Below, one piece after another: positions 43,455-53,070 of a stretch of 64,000 nucleotides of DNA; positions within the stretch are counted from its first letter, which is position 1, and each line of letters begins with the position of its first letter. Source of the stretch: Planctomyces sp. SH-PL62 (GTDB lineage Bacteria; Planctomycetota; Planctomycetia; Planctomycetales; Planctomycetaceae). The translations under genes were made by a program, and so were the position numbers. The DNA is taken from the NCBI GenBank assembly GCA_945893045.1, contig CAMDEA010000001.1:62001-126000 (forward strand), written 5' to 3'. The notes under the pieces are model-generated. The model searched no databases and was not told where the DNA came from. It saw only the letters and a list, made by a program, of their open reading frames with translations.

Positions 43455-46400
43455 TTGAGCACTCTGTCTCGACTCGCTGCATCGTTTTCCCGGCGGGCAC
43501 TCTTTCTGCTGGCGATTCTCGGTCTGACAAAGGCAGGTCTCTCGACCGCCGAGTCGGCGGAGCGTGTCGCGCAGGATTTGTTGGTGCTCTATACCTTCGA
43601 GCGGCCGGTGGATGACGTTCTTCGGGACCGGTCGGGAACTGGAGAGCCTCTGAACCTACGGATCGAAAAGCCTCAGGGGATCGCGTTTCGCAACAGTCGG
43701 CTGATCGTGACTTCGTCCGCGAGAATCTCGTCGGTCGAACCGGCTCGCAAGATCGTGGCGGCCATTAAGAAATCGAACTCGCTGTCGATCGAGGCTTGGG
43801 TCAAGCCACAGGACGCGCGACAGGCGGGGCCGGCTCGCATCGTGACACTCTCGGCCGATCCGGGACAGCGGAACTTCACGTTGGGGCAGGACGCGGGACG
43901 CTACGACGTGCGACTGCGAACCACCTCCACCGATGGCAATGGCATTCCTTCGACGCCTAGCCCGGAAGACTCGTTGGGGACGGAACTCACGCACGTTGTC
44001 TTCACGCGCGATGCCCAGGGTTTCGCACGGATCTCTCTGAATGGGAAAGAAGCAGCGACCAAGCCGGTCGCGGGACAGCTCGGCAACTGGAGTGATGATT
44101 TTCGTTTGTCGCTGGTCAACGAATTGACCGGCGACCGGACTTGGCTCGGAGAATTGTCCCTCGTGGCGATTTATGGCCGTGCTCTGTCGGCGGCGGAGGT
44201 CGCTCGCAATTTCGAGGCGGGAGTTCCGGCCGCCGTGAATTACGCGGCGTTGCTCCCGCCGGCCAGTTCGCGGCAGGTTGATTTCGTCAAAGACGTGCAA
44301 CCATTGCTGCGCAAGCATTGCTTTGAATGCCACGCGGCGGGGAATGAAGAGGGAGGCGTCAATCTCGGCATTCGTCAGCGCGTGTTGGAAGGAGGCGATC
44401 ATGGCGCGCTGCTCATCAAGGGGGACAGTGCGAACAGCCGCCTGATTCATCTGGTCGCCGCGCTCGATCCAAAAGAGGTCATGCCTCCGTCTCCCGATGG
44501 GAAGCTGTTGAGCAAAGAGGAAGTCGGCTTGCTGCGTGCCTGGATCGACCAAGGGGCCAAGTGGCCAGACGGCGCGGACGTGCTCGATCCGCGCGCTGAG
44601 CGGGCGAAGAGTCACTGGGCGTTTCAACCGCTGCGTCCGGTTGCGGTATCCGAGGTGAAGGATGCGGACTGGACTCGCACGCCAATCGACCGCTTCATTC
44701 TCGCGCGTCTGGAATCGGCGAAGATCCAGCCGCAGAGTATTGCCAGTTCTCGGCAACTGATCCGTCGGGTCACGTTCGATTTGATTGGTCTTCCACCGAC
44801 GCCTGACGAAGTTCGCGAGTTCAGTGCGGCTGCCGAACGTGATCCGCAAGGGGCGCTGGCCGCTCTGGTCGATCGTCTCTTGAAAAGTCCGCACTACGGC
44901 GAGCGCTGGGGACGGCATTGGCTGGATGTCGCTCGCTATGCAGACAGTGACGGCCAAGAGACGGATCGGGATCGGCCGCTGGCGTATCTTTATCGCGACT
45001 TTGTGATTCGCGCTTTGAACGACGACATGCCGTTCGATCAGTTCGCACGCTGGCAGTTCGCGGGCAACGAGTACGAACCGGACAATCCCGCCGCCGTGGC
45101 GGCGACCGGATTTCTGACCGCCGGAACCTTTGCGGGACTGGGAGACAATCTCCTGGAAGACGAGCGATTGCGCAATCGGTACAACGAACTGGACGACATC
45201 GTTTCGACAATCGGCACCGGGCTGCTGGGACTGACGCTCGGTTGTGCCCGTTGCCACGATCACAAATACGATGCGATTCCCGCTCGCGATTACTATTCGA
45301 TGCTGAGCGCGCTGCACAGTGGCGACCGAGGCGAGGTGACGCTGGCCTCGAAGGACAGAGTCTACGCGTATCGAGATTCGAGTTCAGAACCGAAGCCAAC
45401 CTGGCTGTTCCGACGCGGCGATTTCTACGACCACGAAAAACCGGTGCGGCTTGGATTCGTCTCTGTCCTGACGCGAGACAAAACGCCCGAGGACTACTGG
45501 AAGCAGGCTCGTGAGAGCAGCCCCGCAAAAACCAGCACACGCCAGCGCCGGGCGCTGGCCGAATGGATGACCGACGTCGAACAAGGTGCCGGTGCGCTGG
45601 TCGCGCGAGTGATCGTCAATCGCATCTGGCAGCATCATTTCGGTGAGGCGCTCGTTCACTCGGTGGGAGACTTCGGAGTGCGATCGGATCCGCCCACTCA
45701 TCCGGAACTGCTCGAATGGCTGGCTCACGATCTGGTCGAACACGGTTGGAAGCTGAAGCGACTGCATCGCCTGATCTTGACCAGCGCGGCGTATCAACAG
45801 GCGAGCACGAGTCGCCCAACTCGTGAGAGTTCGGATCGAAGTCTCACGACTTCGGCTGCGCCTGCTGCCGACCCGGACAACCGGCTGTTGTGGAAGATGC
45901 GTCCGCAGCGATTGGAAGCTGAGGCTCTGCGAGACGCGATGCTGGCCGTAAGCGGAACGTTGAATCTGCGGCAGTTCGGCTCCGGTTTCAAACCGCCGAT
46001 CAGTTCCGAAGCGATCGTCGCACGCAACACCAAGGATCCGTACCCGGCCAAGGTTGAGGATTCGGCGGACGTGCGTCGGCGTTCGATCTACATGTTTCAC
46101 AAGCGAGTCGTTCCGTATCCGCTGCTGCAGGCGTTCGACAAACCGGACGCGCAGCAAAGCTGCAATCGGCGAGACCCGACCACGGTGGCTCCGCAGGCAC
46201 TGGCTCTGCTCAATGATCCGTTTGTCAGAGCGGTGGCACTCGACTTTGCCGATCGCTTGATCAAAGAATCCAAAGAGGATCCGCCTCGCTGGATTGATCG
46301 TGGCTCCCAATTGGCGCTCGGCCGATCTCCGAGCGAATCGGAACGGAGTGCGTCGCTGGAGTTCGTGCAGACTCAGATCAATGAGCGAACTCAGCGATCT

Positions 46401-46493
46401 CCGAAGAGTCCGCCCGAAGAGCATCGACGAAGAGCGCTCGCCGATCTCTGCCAGGCATGGTTTAGTTTGAACGAGTTCCTCTACATCGACTGA
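43455..46493 (+). CDS. LamG plus planctomycete cytochrome c / DUF1549-DUF1553 protein
   Basis: About 1012 residues. The start is a TTG at 43455 with AGGAG eight bases upstream; the nearby ATG at 43448 is out of frame. After a signal peptide (ALFLLAILGLTKAGLS) come a LamG-like domain (about 40-260, LSIEAWVKPQD, WLGELSLVAIYGRALS) and the cytochrome c part (LRKHCFECHAAGNEEGG). DUF1549 (YGERWGRHWLDVARYADSDG, LGCARCHDHKYDAIP) and DUF1553 (IVNRIWQHHFGEALVHS) follow. The DUF1501 gene starts eight bases later, forming the classic pair. The product is exported; its activity is unknown. Confidence 0.9.
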   Translation: MSTLSRLAASFSRRALFLLAILGLTKAGLSTAESAERVAQDLLVLYTFERPVDDVLRDRSGTGEPLNLRIEKPQGIAFRNSRLIVTSSARISSVEPARKIVAAIKKSNSLSIEAWVKPQDARQAGPARIVTLSADPGQRNFTLGQDAGRYDVRLRTTSTDGNGIPSTPSPEDSLGTELTHVVFTRDAQGFARISLNGKEAATKPVAGQLGNWSDDFRLSLVNELTGDRTWLGELSLVAIYGRALSAAEVARNFEAGVPAAVNYAALLPPASSRQVDFVKDVQPLLRKHCFECHAAGNEEGGVNLGIRQRVLEGGDHGALLIKGDSANSRLIHLVAALDPKEVMPPSPDGKLLSKEEVGLLRAWIDQGAKWPDGADVLDPRAERAKSHWAFQPLRPVAVSEVKDADWTRTPIDRFILARLESAKIQPQSIASSRQLIRRVTFDLIGLPPTPDEVREFSAAAERDPQGALAALVDRLLKSPHYGERWGRHWLDVARYADSDGQETDRDRPLAYLYRDFVIRALNDDMPFDQFARWQFAGNEYEPDNPAAVAATGFLTAGTFAGLGDNLLEDERLRNRYNELDDIVSTIGTGLLGLTLGCARCHDHKYDAIPARDYYSMLSALHSGDRGEVTLASKDRVYAYRDSSSEPKPTWLFRRGDFYDHEKPVRLGFVSVLTRDKTPEDYWKQARESSPAKTSTRQRRALAEWMTDVEQGAGALVARVIVNRIWQHHFGEALVHSVGDFGVRSDPPTHPELLEWLAHDLVEHGWKLKRLHRLILTSAAYQQASTSRPTRESSDRSLTTSAAPAADPDNRLLWKMRPQRLEAEALRDAMLAVSGTLNLRQFGSGFKPPISSEAIVARNTKDPYPAKVEDSADVRRRSIYMFHKRVVPYPLLQAFDKPDAQQSCNRRDPTTVAPQALALLNDPFVRAVALDFADRLIKESKEDPPRWIDRGSQLALGRSPSESERSASLEFVQTQINERTQRSPKSPPEEHRRRALADLCQAWFSLNEFLYID

Positions 46494-46501
46494 TCGAGAT
46501 C

Positions 46502-47923
46502 ATGCAGACACACAACAGTTCTCACTGCGGCCGATTTGAGCGGATCGTCAATCGACGGCACTTTCTGCAGCGAGCCGGCGCAGGCTTTGGTTCCGTGGCA
46601 CTCCTCGACATGCTCGCGCATCAGGGCTTGCTGGCCGCGGACTCGACCATCGCAGGCCCCATGACACCGCGCACGCTGCACTTTCCGGCGAAAGCCAAGT
46701 CCGTGATCTGGTTGTTCATGGAAGGTGCTCCAAGTTCCGTGGACATGTTCGATCCAAAACCAGAACTCACCAAACGCGATGGCCAGAAGATTCCAATTGA
46801 TGTCTTCAACGGCAATCCCGGCCCGCTGATGAAGTCGCCGTTCAAGTTTCGGCAGCATGGCGAAAGTGGCGCGTGGGTCTGCGACAAATATCCCGGCGTC
46901 GCCAAACATGTCGATGACTTCGCGTTCATCAAGTCGCTGCACAGTGAGTCGAATGACCATGTGCCGGCGCTGTACCAGATCAACACGGGGTTGGCGCGGC
47001 CCGGCTTTCCGTCGGCCGGTGCGTGGGTGACTTATGCGTTGGGAAGTGAGAATCAAGACCTGCCAGGTTATGTCGTGCTGGGAAACAATCAGGGAATCAA
47101 AGGCGGACCGCTCAACTGGCATGCCGGGTTTCTACCTTCGACGTTTCAGGGAACGCTGTTTCGCCCCGACGGGAATCCGATCCTCAATCTCAACCGGCCG
47201 AGCGATGTCACGCGTGAAGATCAGCGACGCCAGCTTGATCTGCTCGCTCGGCTGAACGACGAACACCTCCGATCGCATCCGGGCGAAGCCGACTTACTGG
47301 GTCGCATCCAGTCGTTCGAACTGGCCTATCGGATGCAATCGGAGGCGGTGAGCCTGATCGACTTCTCGACGGAAACCGAGTCCACACGCAAGTCGTATGG
47401 ACTCGATCAAAAGGAAACGAAGTCGTACGGATCGAAGTGCCTGCTGGCTCGGCGACTGGTCGAAAGCGGCGTGCGGTTCGTGCAGGTCTACAGCGATGGC
47501 GAGTGGGATGCTCACAGCAATCTGACTGCCAATCACAGCGGCCACTGCCTGGCGACCGACGTGCCGATCGACGGCTTGCTGACCGATCTCAAGCAGCGCG
47601 GTCTGCTCGATTCAACCCTCGTGATCTGGGGCGGTGAATTCGGACGGATGCCGGTCTCGCAGGGTAAGGATGGTCGCGATCACAATCCTCAGGGTTTCAT
47701 GGCGTGGATGGCCGGAGCGGGAATCAAGGGAGGAACCAGCTTCGGCGAGACCGATGACATTGGCTACAAAGCGGTCGTTGATCCGGTCACCGTTCACGAT
47801 CTGCACGCGACGATGCTCCACCTACTGGGCCTCGATCACAAACGGCTGACGTACCTGCACAACGGCCGTCACTTTCGACTCACCGACGTCGCGGGGAATC
47901 TGTTGACGAAGATTCTCGCGTGA
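46502..47923 (+). CDS. DUF1501 family protein, partner of the DUF1549/1553 protein
   Basis: This 473-residue protein has a Tat leader (NRRHFLQRAGAGFGSVALLDML). DUF1501 marks are SVIWLFMEGAPSSVDMFDPKPEL, LVIWGGEFGRMPVSQG and GRDHNPQGFMAWMAGAGIKGG, with DLHATMLHLLGLDHKRLTY at the C-terminus. It starts eight bases after its partner gene, which implies one operon and probably one exported complex. Its subtype is close to that of the copy at 23138. Confidence 0.92.
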   Translation: MQTHNSSHCGRFERIVNRRHFLQRAGAGFGSVALLDMLAHQGLLAADSTIAGPMTPRTLHFPAKAKSVIWLFMEGAPSSVDMFDPKPELTKRDGQKIPIDVFNGNPGPLMKSPFKFRQHGESGAWVCDKYPGVAKHVDDFAFIKSLHSESNDHVPALYQINTGLARPGFPSAGAWVTYALGSENQDLPGYVVLGNNQGIKGGPLNWHAGFLPSTFQGTLFRPDGNPILNLNRPSDVTREDQRRQLDLLARLNDEHLRSHPGEADLLGRIQSFELAYRMQSEAVSLIDFSTETESTRKSYGLDQKETKSYGSKCLLARRLVESGVRFVQVYSDGEWDAHSNLTANHSGHCLATDVPIDGLLTDLKQRGLLDSTLVIWGGEFGRMPVSQGKDGRDHNPQGFMAWMAGAGIKGGTSFGETDDIGYKAVVDPVTVHDLHATMLHLLGLDHKRLTYLHNGRHFRLTDVAGNLLTKILA

Positions 47924-48297
47924 TACCTGACTTCGATATTGCCGACGCGGTTCTGTGTCACGCGGACTCTCCTCATCGAAACGTCTGGGCATTGGGGTTG
48001 AGCAGCTGAGTCACTTTGAACTTCCAACAATTGACCAATTGACAAGGTTCGCAGCAGACCGATTGCCACCGCCAAGTGACACTTTTTCTCAAGTACAATG
48101 CGGCCAAAGTCCCTGCTGATACGGATCGCGGAAATGCCTTCGCGTTGTTCTGCTCCGCGTGATGAGCCGAACGCTTCACGACGCGTGGAATTCTCCTGTG
48201 ATCCGGATGAGCGACACGTCTTCGCCAACGCCGGGCACGGCTTCGGGTATCGCCACAACGCCAAACTCAGCGCCGCTCGCTGGTCCGATTTTACTCC
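47924..48297. other. 374-base convergent gap, nothing recognised
   Basis: It separates the DUF1501 gene at 46502 (plus) from another DUF1501 gene at 48298 (minus). I see no gene and no long inverted repeat here, unlike most other large gaps in the window. Confidence 0.5.
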
Positions 48298-49641
48298 TTA
48301 GAGCAGCTCCTTGATCGATTCGCGATCCTCCACCAATGCGATCGGGCGACCATTGTGGTCCGGAAGGGTCGCTGCGGGATCGATACCGAAGACCTCGCGG
48401 TACAGCGTGGCCAGCAGGTTTTGCGGGATGTACGACCGACCGATCGGCTGCTCCGCACGGGACGTCGTCGCTCCAATGACCTGGCCCATCTTGAACCCGC
48501 CGCCGGCGACGAGAGCGAAGCTGGATTGCGGCCAGTGATCGCGCCCGGCATTGGCGTTGATCTTCGGGGTCCGACCGTACTCGCCCCAGACCACGACCGT
48601 GACATCCTGGTCCAGGCCACGCTCGTGCAAGTCGGTCACCAAGGCATGAAGTCCCTTGTCGAATTCGGGGAGCATCTGCCGCAGCGAACTGAAGTTATTC
48701 GCGTGAGTGTCCCAGTAACCGGGGGCCAGCACAGTGACCACTGAGACTCCCGCTTCGACGAGACGCCGGGCTTGCAGAAACCGCGAGTGAGTGCCGTATT
48801 GTTCCCGAACCTTCTCCGGTTCTTGGCTGACGTCGAAGGCGTCACGGGCGCGCGACGAACTGATGATGTCCAGGGCCTGAGCGGTGAACGAGTCCATCCC
48901 GGCAAAAGTGCCCTGAGTCCGCTCAACGGCGCGGTTGATGTTGTCGAAGGCACCCAGCAACGTCTTGCGTTGGGTCAATCGGTCGAACGTCATCTCATGG
49001 GCCAAACTCAAGTTGGCCACCAAGCCCGGCGAGCCGGGATCGAATGGCTGATGGGCCAAACCCAAATAGGCCGGTTCGAGTGCCAATGACCTCCGGCCGC
49101 CGTGGGGCATTTGTTCCATGCCCAACGTGACGTACGGCGGAAGGTTCGTGCCGTTACTCGGAAGGAGCTTGCTGATCACCGACCCAAAGGCGGGCCGAAG
49201 ACCGGGTTTCAAACTGAACGAGCCACCTTCTGGCCCCCAGGGATAGCCGCACAACAACTCTTCGGGCACATGGGTATCAGTCGCGAGGGCTCGCAGGTTG
49301 CGGATGATGGTGAACTTGTCGGCAATCTTCGCCTGCAGCGGCATCAGCTCGCAAATCTCCATGCCGGAGATGTTGGTCTGAATCGGCTTGAACTCGCCTC
49401 GGTACTCCGCCGGGGCCAGCGGCTTCATGTCATACATGTCGATGTGCGAAGGCGCGCCGCACAAATAGACCATGATGAGAGACTTGTGAGATGACTTGAT
49501 CTGCTGCGCCCCCTGTGCCTTGAGCCGCAGTAAATCGGCCAGGGTTAGGCCACCAAGACCCAGAGTACCCACTTGCAGAAAATCGCGGCGCGAGACGCCG
49601 TCACACAGCGGCTTCTGTTTCGTTCCCCAAATGGTGAGCAT
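48298..49641 (-). CDS. DUF1501 family protein
   Basis: About 447 residues from the ATG at 49641, with GAGGG eight bases upstream. The Tat leader is SRRDFLQVGTLGLGGLTLADLL. DUF1501 marks are SLIMVYLCGAPSHIDMYDMKPL, VVVWGEYGRTPKINANAG and RDHWPQSSFALVAGGGFKMGQVIG. It resembles the copy at 13946 (same AGRDHWPQ and GGQVIG/GQVIGAT features). No DUF1549/1553 gene is adjacent, so it acts alone or with a distant partner. Confidence 0.9.
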   Translation of the reverse strand: MLTIWGTKQKPLCDGVSRRDFLQVGTLGLGGLTLADLLRLKAQGAQQIKSSHKSLIMVYLCGAPSHIDMYDMKPLAPAEYRGEFKPIQTNISGMEICELMPLQAKIADKFTIIRNLRALATDTHVPEELLCGYPWGPEGGSFSLKPGLRPAFGSVISKLLPSNGTNLPPYVTLGMEQMPHGGRRSLALEPAYLGLAHQPFDPGSPGLVANLSLAHEMTFDRLTQRKTLLGAFDNINRAVERTQGTFAGMDSFTAQALDIISSSRARDAFDVSQEPEKVREQYGTHSRFLQARRLVEAGVSVVTVLAPGYWDTHANNFSSLRQMLPEFDKGLHALVTDLHERGLDQDVTVVVWGEYGRTPKINANAGRDHWPQSSFALVAGGGFKMGQVIGATTSRAEQPIGRSYIPQNLLATLYREVFGIDPAATLPDHNGRPIALVEDRESIKELL

Positions 49642-50543
49642 GAACAGACCCTCGAGCACGATGCCGATGAAAAGCGAGACCAGTGATTGATCAACGCGTC
49701 AAGTTGTGGGTTGACGCGGTTCAGCTTAACGGAGGGGGACTGCCACGCAATTCCGAAAGATTCAGCACCACTGCTGAATCCCTCAAACAGCCGGTTTCGG
49801 ACTGCCCGACAAATGACCCGTTTAAGAGACCGTTCATGCCGCGCCGCGACTGCAAGACGATTCGTCCGGAGCAACTTCGTCCGGAGCAATACGGTGCAGT
49901 GATCGATTCTGTCCGCCTGACAAACTTCGCGGCGACCGGGTTCGCCCGTGGCCTCGACCGCACCAACGTCTGGTCGCAATCAAATCCTTGGATCAAGACC
50001 TGAAGGGGGCCGCGCACTCTCTACACCGCCCGTCGCTCGAACGATGGCACCAGTCCGCCGGCATACGATCGGACCTCGACCTTGTCGAGCGTCGGAGTGA
50101 GGACTTCTTCCGGAGCCGCGCCGTGGCGGTGAGAGGCCATTCACACAAATGCGCTGATCGCTTCTCAATGCGTTTTTGTGTTACGGACGAATGCGGAGAA
50201 TGGTGCAACAGTCTGCGACTTCCTGCCATGGTTTGCCACGATTTGCGATCGCTTGCAGCACACGGATGTTCGTGGTAACAGTCACAAAGACATTTTGGCG
50301 TCAAAGCCGTGCGTTAAAATCGAGAATTCCGATCCGCAAGGTAAACGAAAAAAACTCAATCGGTCAGGACCGTTCTCTGGCATCGGGCGGCGATGCTGGC
50401 GGGGGAATTCAGAGAAGGGGGAGGGTGGCCAGAGCTGATTCTCCCCTTTGCGTAGTGGCAATCGGTCGCTTCGCTCACAACCAGGGAGTATGCTCATTCC
50501 GCATTTCGTGCAGGAAGTTTGACCTTCAGTGGAGTTGGTGCAT
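49642..50543. other. 902-base divergent gap with small repeats only
   Basis: This is the largest gap in the window. I find no convincing gene in any frame. It holds a perfect 8-bp inverted repeat (CGCGTCAA/TTGACGCG, 49695-49702 and 49711-49718) 54 bases upstream of the DUF1501 start, which could be an operator. It also holds a 15-base tandem duplication at 49861-49890 (TTCGTCCGGAGCAA). The ribosome site of the FHA gene (GGAG, 50531-50534) ends the gap. Confidence 0.5.
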
Positions 50544-52835
50544 ATGCCCGCGATGTTGGTGCCCATTGAGTCAGGTAATCCGATCGTGCTGGATAAGCCG
50601 ATCGTGTTGGTCGGGCGGCACGCCGACTGTGACGCCGTGATTCTCGACCACCGCAAAATATCGCGCAAGCATTGCGTGGTCGCCTTGGTCAACAACAACT
50701 TCGTGGTCCGCGACCTCGGCAGCATGAATGGAGTCTGGGTCAACGGCATTCGTGTCGAGGGGCAAGCCACGGTGGGCTTTGGCGACGAATTGGCGATTGG
50801 CGACGCACATTTCCGGTTGGAAGCCGGCAAACCACTCGAAGGTGCCAACCTCGAAGCCGCTAACCTCGAAGCCGCCAAGCTCAAAGCCGCAAAGGAGGAA
50901 GCCGCGAAAGCCGAAGCCGCGAAAGCCAAAGCCGCGAAAGCCGGAGCCGCGAAAGCCGGAGCCGCGAAAGCCGAAGCCGCGAAGGCCGAAGCCGCGAAGG
51001 CCGAAGCCGCGAAAGCCGAAGCCGCGAAGACCGAAGCCGCGAAAGCCGAAGCCGCGAAAGCCGAAGCCGCGAAGGCCGAAGCCGCGAAAGCCGAAGCCGC
51101 GAAAGCCGAAGCCGCAAAGGCCGAAGCCGCGAAAGCCGAAGCCGCGAAAGCCGAAGCCGCAAAGGCCGAAGCTGCGAAAGCCGGAGCCGCGAACGCCGAA
51201 GCCGCAAACGTCGAAGCTGCGAAGCTCGAAGCCGCGAAACTCGAAGTTGCCAGACTTGAAGCCGCCAGACTTGAAGCTGCCAGACTCGAGTCCGCCAGGC
51301 TGGAAGCCGCGAAACTCGAAGTCGCCAGACTCGAAGCCGCCAAACTCGAAGCTGCCAGACTTGAAGCGGAGAGGCTTGAAGCGGCCAGACTTGAAGCCGA
51401 GAGACTTGAGGCCGCGAAACTCGAAGTCGCCAGACTTGAAGCCGAGCGACTTGAATCCGAGCGACTTTTAGCCGCCAAACTCGAAGTCGCCAGAATTGAA
51501 GCCGAGAGAATTGAAGCCGAGAGACGTGAGGCCGAGCGAATTGAAGCTGAGAGAATTGAAGCTGAGAGAATTGAAGCTGAGCGAATTGAGGCCGAGAGAA
51601 TTGAAGCCGAGCGAATTGAGGCCGAGAGAATTGAAGCCGCGCGAATTGAGGCTGAGCGAATTGAAGCCGAGAGAATTGAAGCCGCGCGAATTGAGGCCGA
51701 GAGACTTGAAGCCGCGCGAATTGAGGCTGAGCGAATTGAGGCTGAGCGAATTGAAGCCGAGAGAATTGAAGCCGCACGAATTGAAGCCGAGCGAATTGAA
51801 GCAGCACGAATTGAAGCCGAGAGACGCGAAGCCGAGCGAATTGAAGCCGAGAGGCTTGAAGCCGCGCGAATTGAAGCCGAGAGGCTTGAGGCCGAACGAA
51901 TTGAGGCCGCGCAACTTGAAGCGGAGCGACTTGAAGCCGAGCGACTTGAAGCCGCGCGACTTGAAGTCGCACGACTTGAGGCCGCGAGACTTGAGGCCAA
52001 GCGACTTAAAGCAGAGCGACTTGAGGCCAAACGTCTCGAAGCGGAGCGACTTGAGGCCGAGAGACTTGAGGCGGAGCGACTTAAAGCAGAGCGACTTGAA
52101 GCCGAGAAACGTGAGGCCGAGCGACTTGAAGCCGATAGACGTGAAGCCAAGCGACTTGAAGCCAAGCGACTTGAAGCCAAGCGACTTGAAGCTGAGAGGC
52201 TAGAGGCGGAGCGACTTGAAGCTGAGCGCCTCGAAGCCGAGCGGGTTGAAGCTGCGAGACGTGAAGCCAAGCGACGTGAAGCCGAGCGTCTCGAAGCTGA
52301 GCGGGTTGAAGCGGCGAGACTTGCAGCCGCTAGGCGTGAAGCGTCGCGAATTGAGATCGCCAGAATTCCGCGCGGCGGCAGCACTGTGATCAATCCCTAT
52401 CATCGAGAAGAAGCCGCCAAAGTCGAAGCCGCCAGACTCGATGCCGAAAAAGCCGCGGCTGCGAAAGCCGCAGCCGCCAGGCTCGAGGCCGAAAAAAACG
52501 AAGCGGCCCAAATCGAGGCCGCCAAACGCGAAGCCGCCAGACGGGCAGTCGCCAGAGTCGAAACCCCAGCCCTCGAAGCCTACCGAATCGAAACCGAAAA
52601 ACGCGCCGCCGAAAAAGCCGCCGCCGAAAAGGCCGCAGCCGACAAAATTCGAACTGCCAGACAGGAAGTGATCAAAGCCGAAGCTGCGAGAATCGAGGCC
52701 AACAGACGCGAAGCGGCCAGACTCGAAGCGGCCAAACTCGAAGCGGCCAAACTGAAAGCCGCCAAGTCTGCCACCCCTGAGAAGCCGGAAGGTGCCGGCA
52801 ACATGGTCGAGGGCGATGAATTTATTCCGCTCTGA
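50544..52835 (+). CDS. FHA-domain protein with a very long pentapeptide-repeat helix
   Basis: About 763 residues, with no signal peptide or membrane helix. The N-terminal FHA domain (about 8-95), which binds phosphothreonine, has [20 protein letters not shown], and [15 protein letters not shown]. From about residue 98 to 606 the chain is made almost only of five-residue units. They change from EAAKA in the first stretch to LEAAR, then IEAER, then [11 protein letters not shown] short break ([14 protein letters not shown]) is followed by a second Ala-rich stretch and the acidic end [12 protein letters not shown] chose the ATG at 50544, which has GGAG nine bases upstream. A cytoplasmic scaffold reading kinase phosphorylation is a reasonable inference. 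Confidence 0.8.
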   Translation: MPAMLVPIESGNPIVLDKPIVLVGRHADCDAVILDHRKISRKHCVVALVNNNFVVRDLGSMNGVWVNGIRVEGQATVGFGDELAIGDAHFRLEAGKPLEGANLEAANLEAAKLKAAKEEAAKAEAAKAKAAKAGAAKAGAAKAEAAKAEAAKAEAAKAEAAKTEAAKAEAAKAEAAKAEAAKAEAAKAEAAKAEAAKAEAAKAEAAKAEAAKAGAANAEAANVEAAKLEAAKLEVARLEAARLEAARLESARLEAAKLEVARLEAAKLEAARLEAERLEAARLEAERLEAAKLEVARLEAERLESERLLAAKLEVARIEAERIEAERREAERIEAERIEAERIEAERIEAERIEAERIEAERIEAARIEAERIEAERIEAARIEAERLEAARIEAERIEAERIEAERIEAARIEAERIEAARIEAERREAERIEAERLEAARIEAERLEAERIEAAQLEAERLEAERLEAARLEVARLEAARLEAKRLKAERLEAKRLEAERLEAERLEAERLKAERLEAEKREAERLEADRREAKRLEAKRLEAKRLEAERLEAERLEAERLEAERVEAARREAKRREAERLEAERVEAARLAAARREASRIEIARIPRGGSTVINPYHREEAAKVEAARLDAEKAAAAKAAAARLEAEKNEAAQIEAAKREAARRAVARVETPALEAYRIETEKRAAEKAAAEKAAADKIRTARQEVIKAEAARIEANRREAARLEAAKLEAAKLKAAKSATPEKPEGAGNMVEGDEFIPL
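50835..52360 (+). repeat. Coding 15-base tandem repeat array inside the FHA gene
   Basis: About 100 units of 15 bases (early form GCCGCGAAAGCCGAA, later forms GAGAGAATTGAAGCC and GAGCGACTTGAAGCC). The early part is nearly identical unit to unit, the later part more diverged and changed in blocks, which suggests successive rounds of duplication. The frame is kept because the unit is five codons. It also leaves opposite-strand frames open for long distances. Confidence 0.85.
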
Positions 52836-53070
52836 ATCGCGGCGGTTTGGTGAGCCGGTAAGGTCTGATCCTGGCATCGCCGCCGCTCAAGCGACGTTTC
52901 CAATGACGCGGGAATTGTGGTGACCGTCGAACGCGCCGAGTCTCGAGCCGCGTTGCATCGATCCGGCAGATCGTCTGGCGGTGCATTTTGGAGAACGTGC
53001 GTTTTAGGGAGGCGGCGACCATACTGCTCGCCACTGTTTTTCGGCCCTCATACCACTCAGGAGTCGCGAG

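Noticed and set aside
43656-45317. 553-codon minus-strand frame under the DUF1549/1553 gene
   Set aside because: The plus strand carries clear signal peptide, LamG, CxxCH and DUF motifs. The minus frame is Arg/Gln-rich and has none.
49721-50017. Short open frames in the 902-base gap
   Set aside because: They have no similarity, no good ribosome sites, and conflicting frames on both strands.
51000-52300. Repeat array considered as a variable-number repeat outside genes or as a CRISPR
   Set aside because: The unit is 15 bases without spacers, stays in frame throughout and belongs to the FHA protein.
50282-52393. A 703-codon open frame on the minus strand under the FHA gene, Ser/Ala/Arg-rich
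   Set aside because: It is open only because the 15-base coding repeat lacks stop codons in this frame. It has no domain, and the plus-strand frame has an FHA domain, a ribosome site and sensible charge balance.
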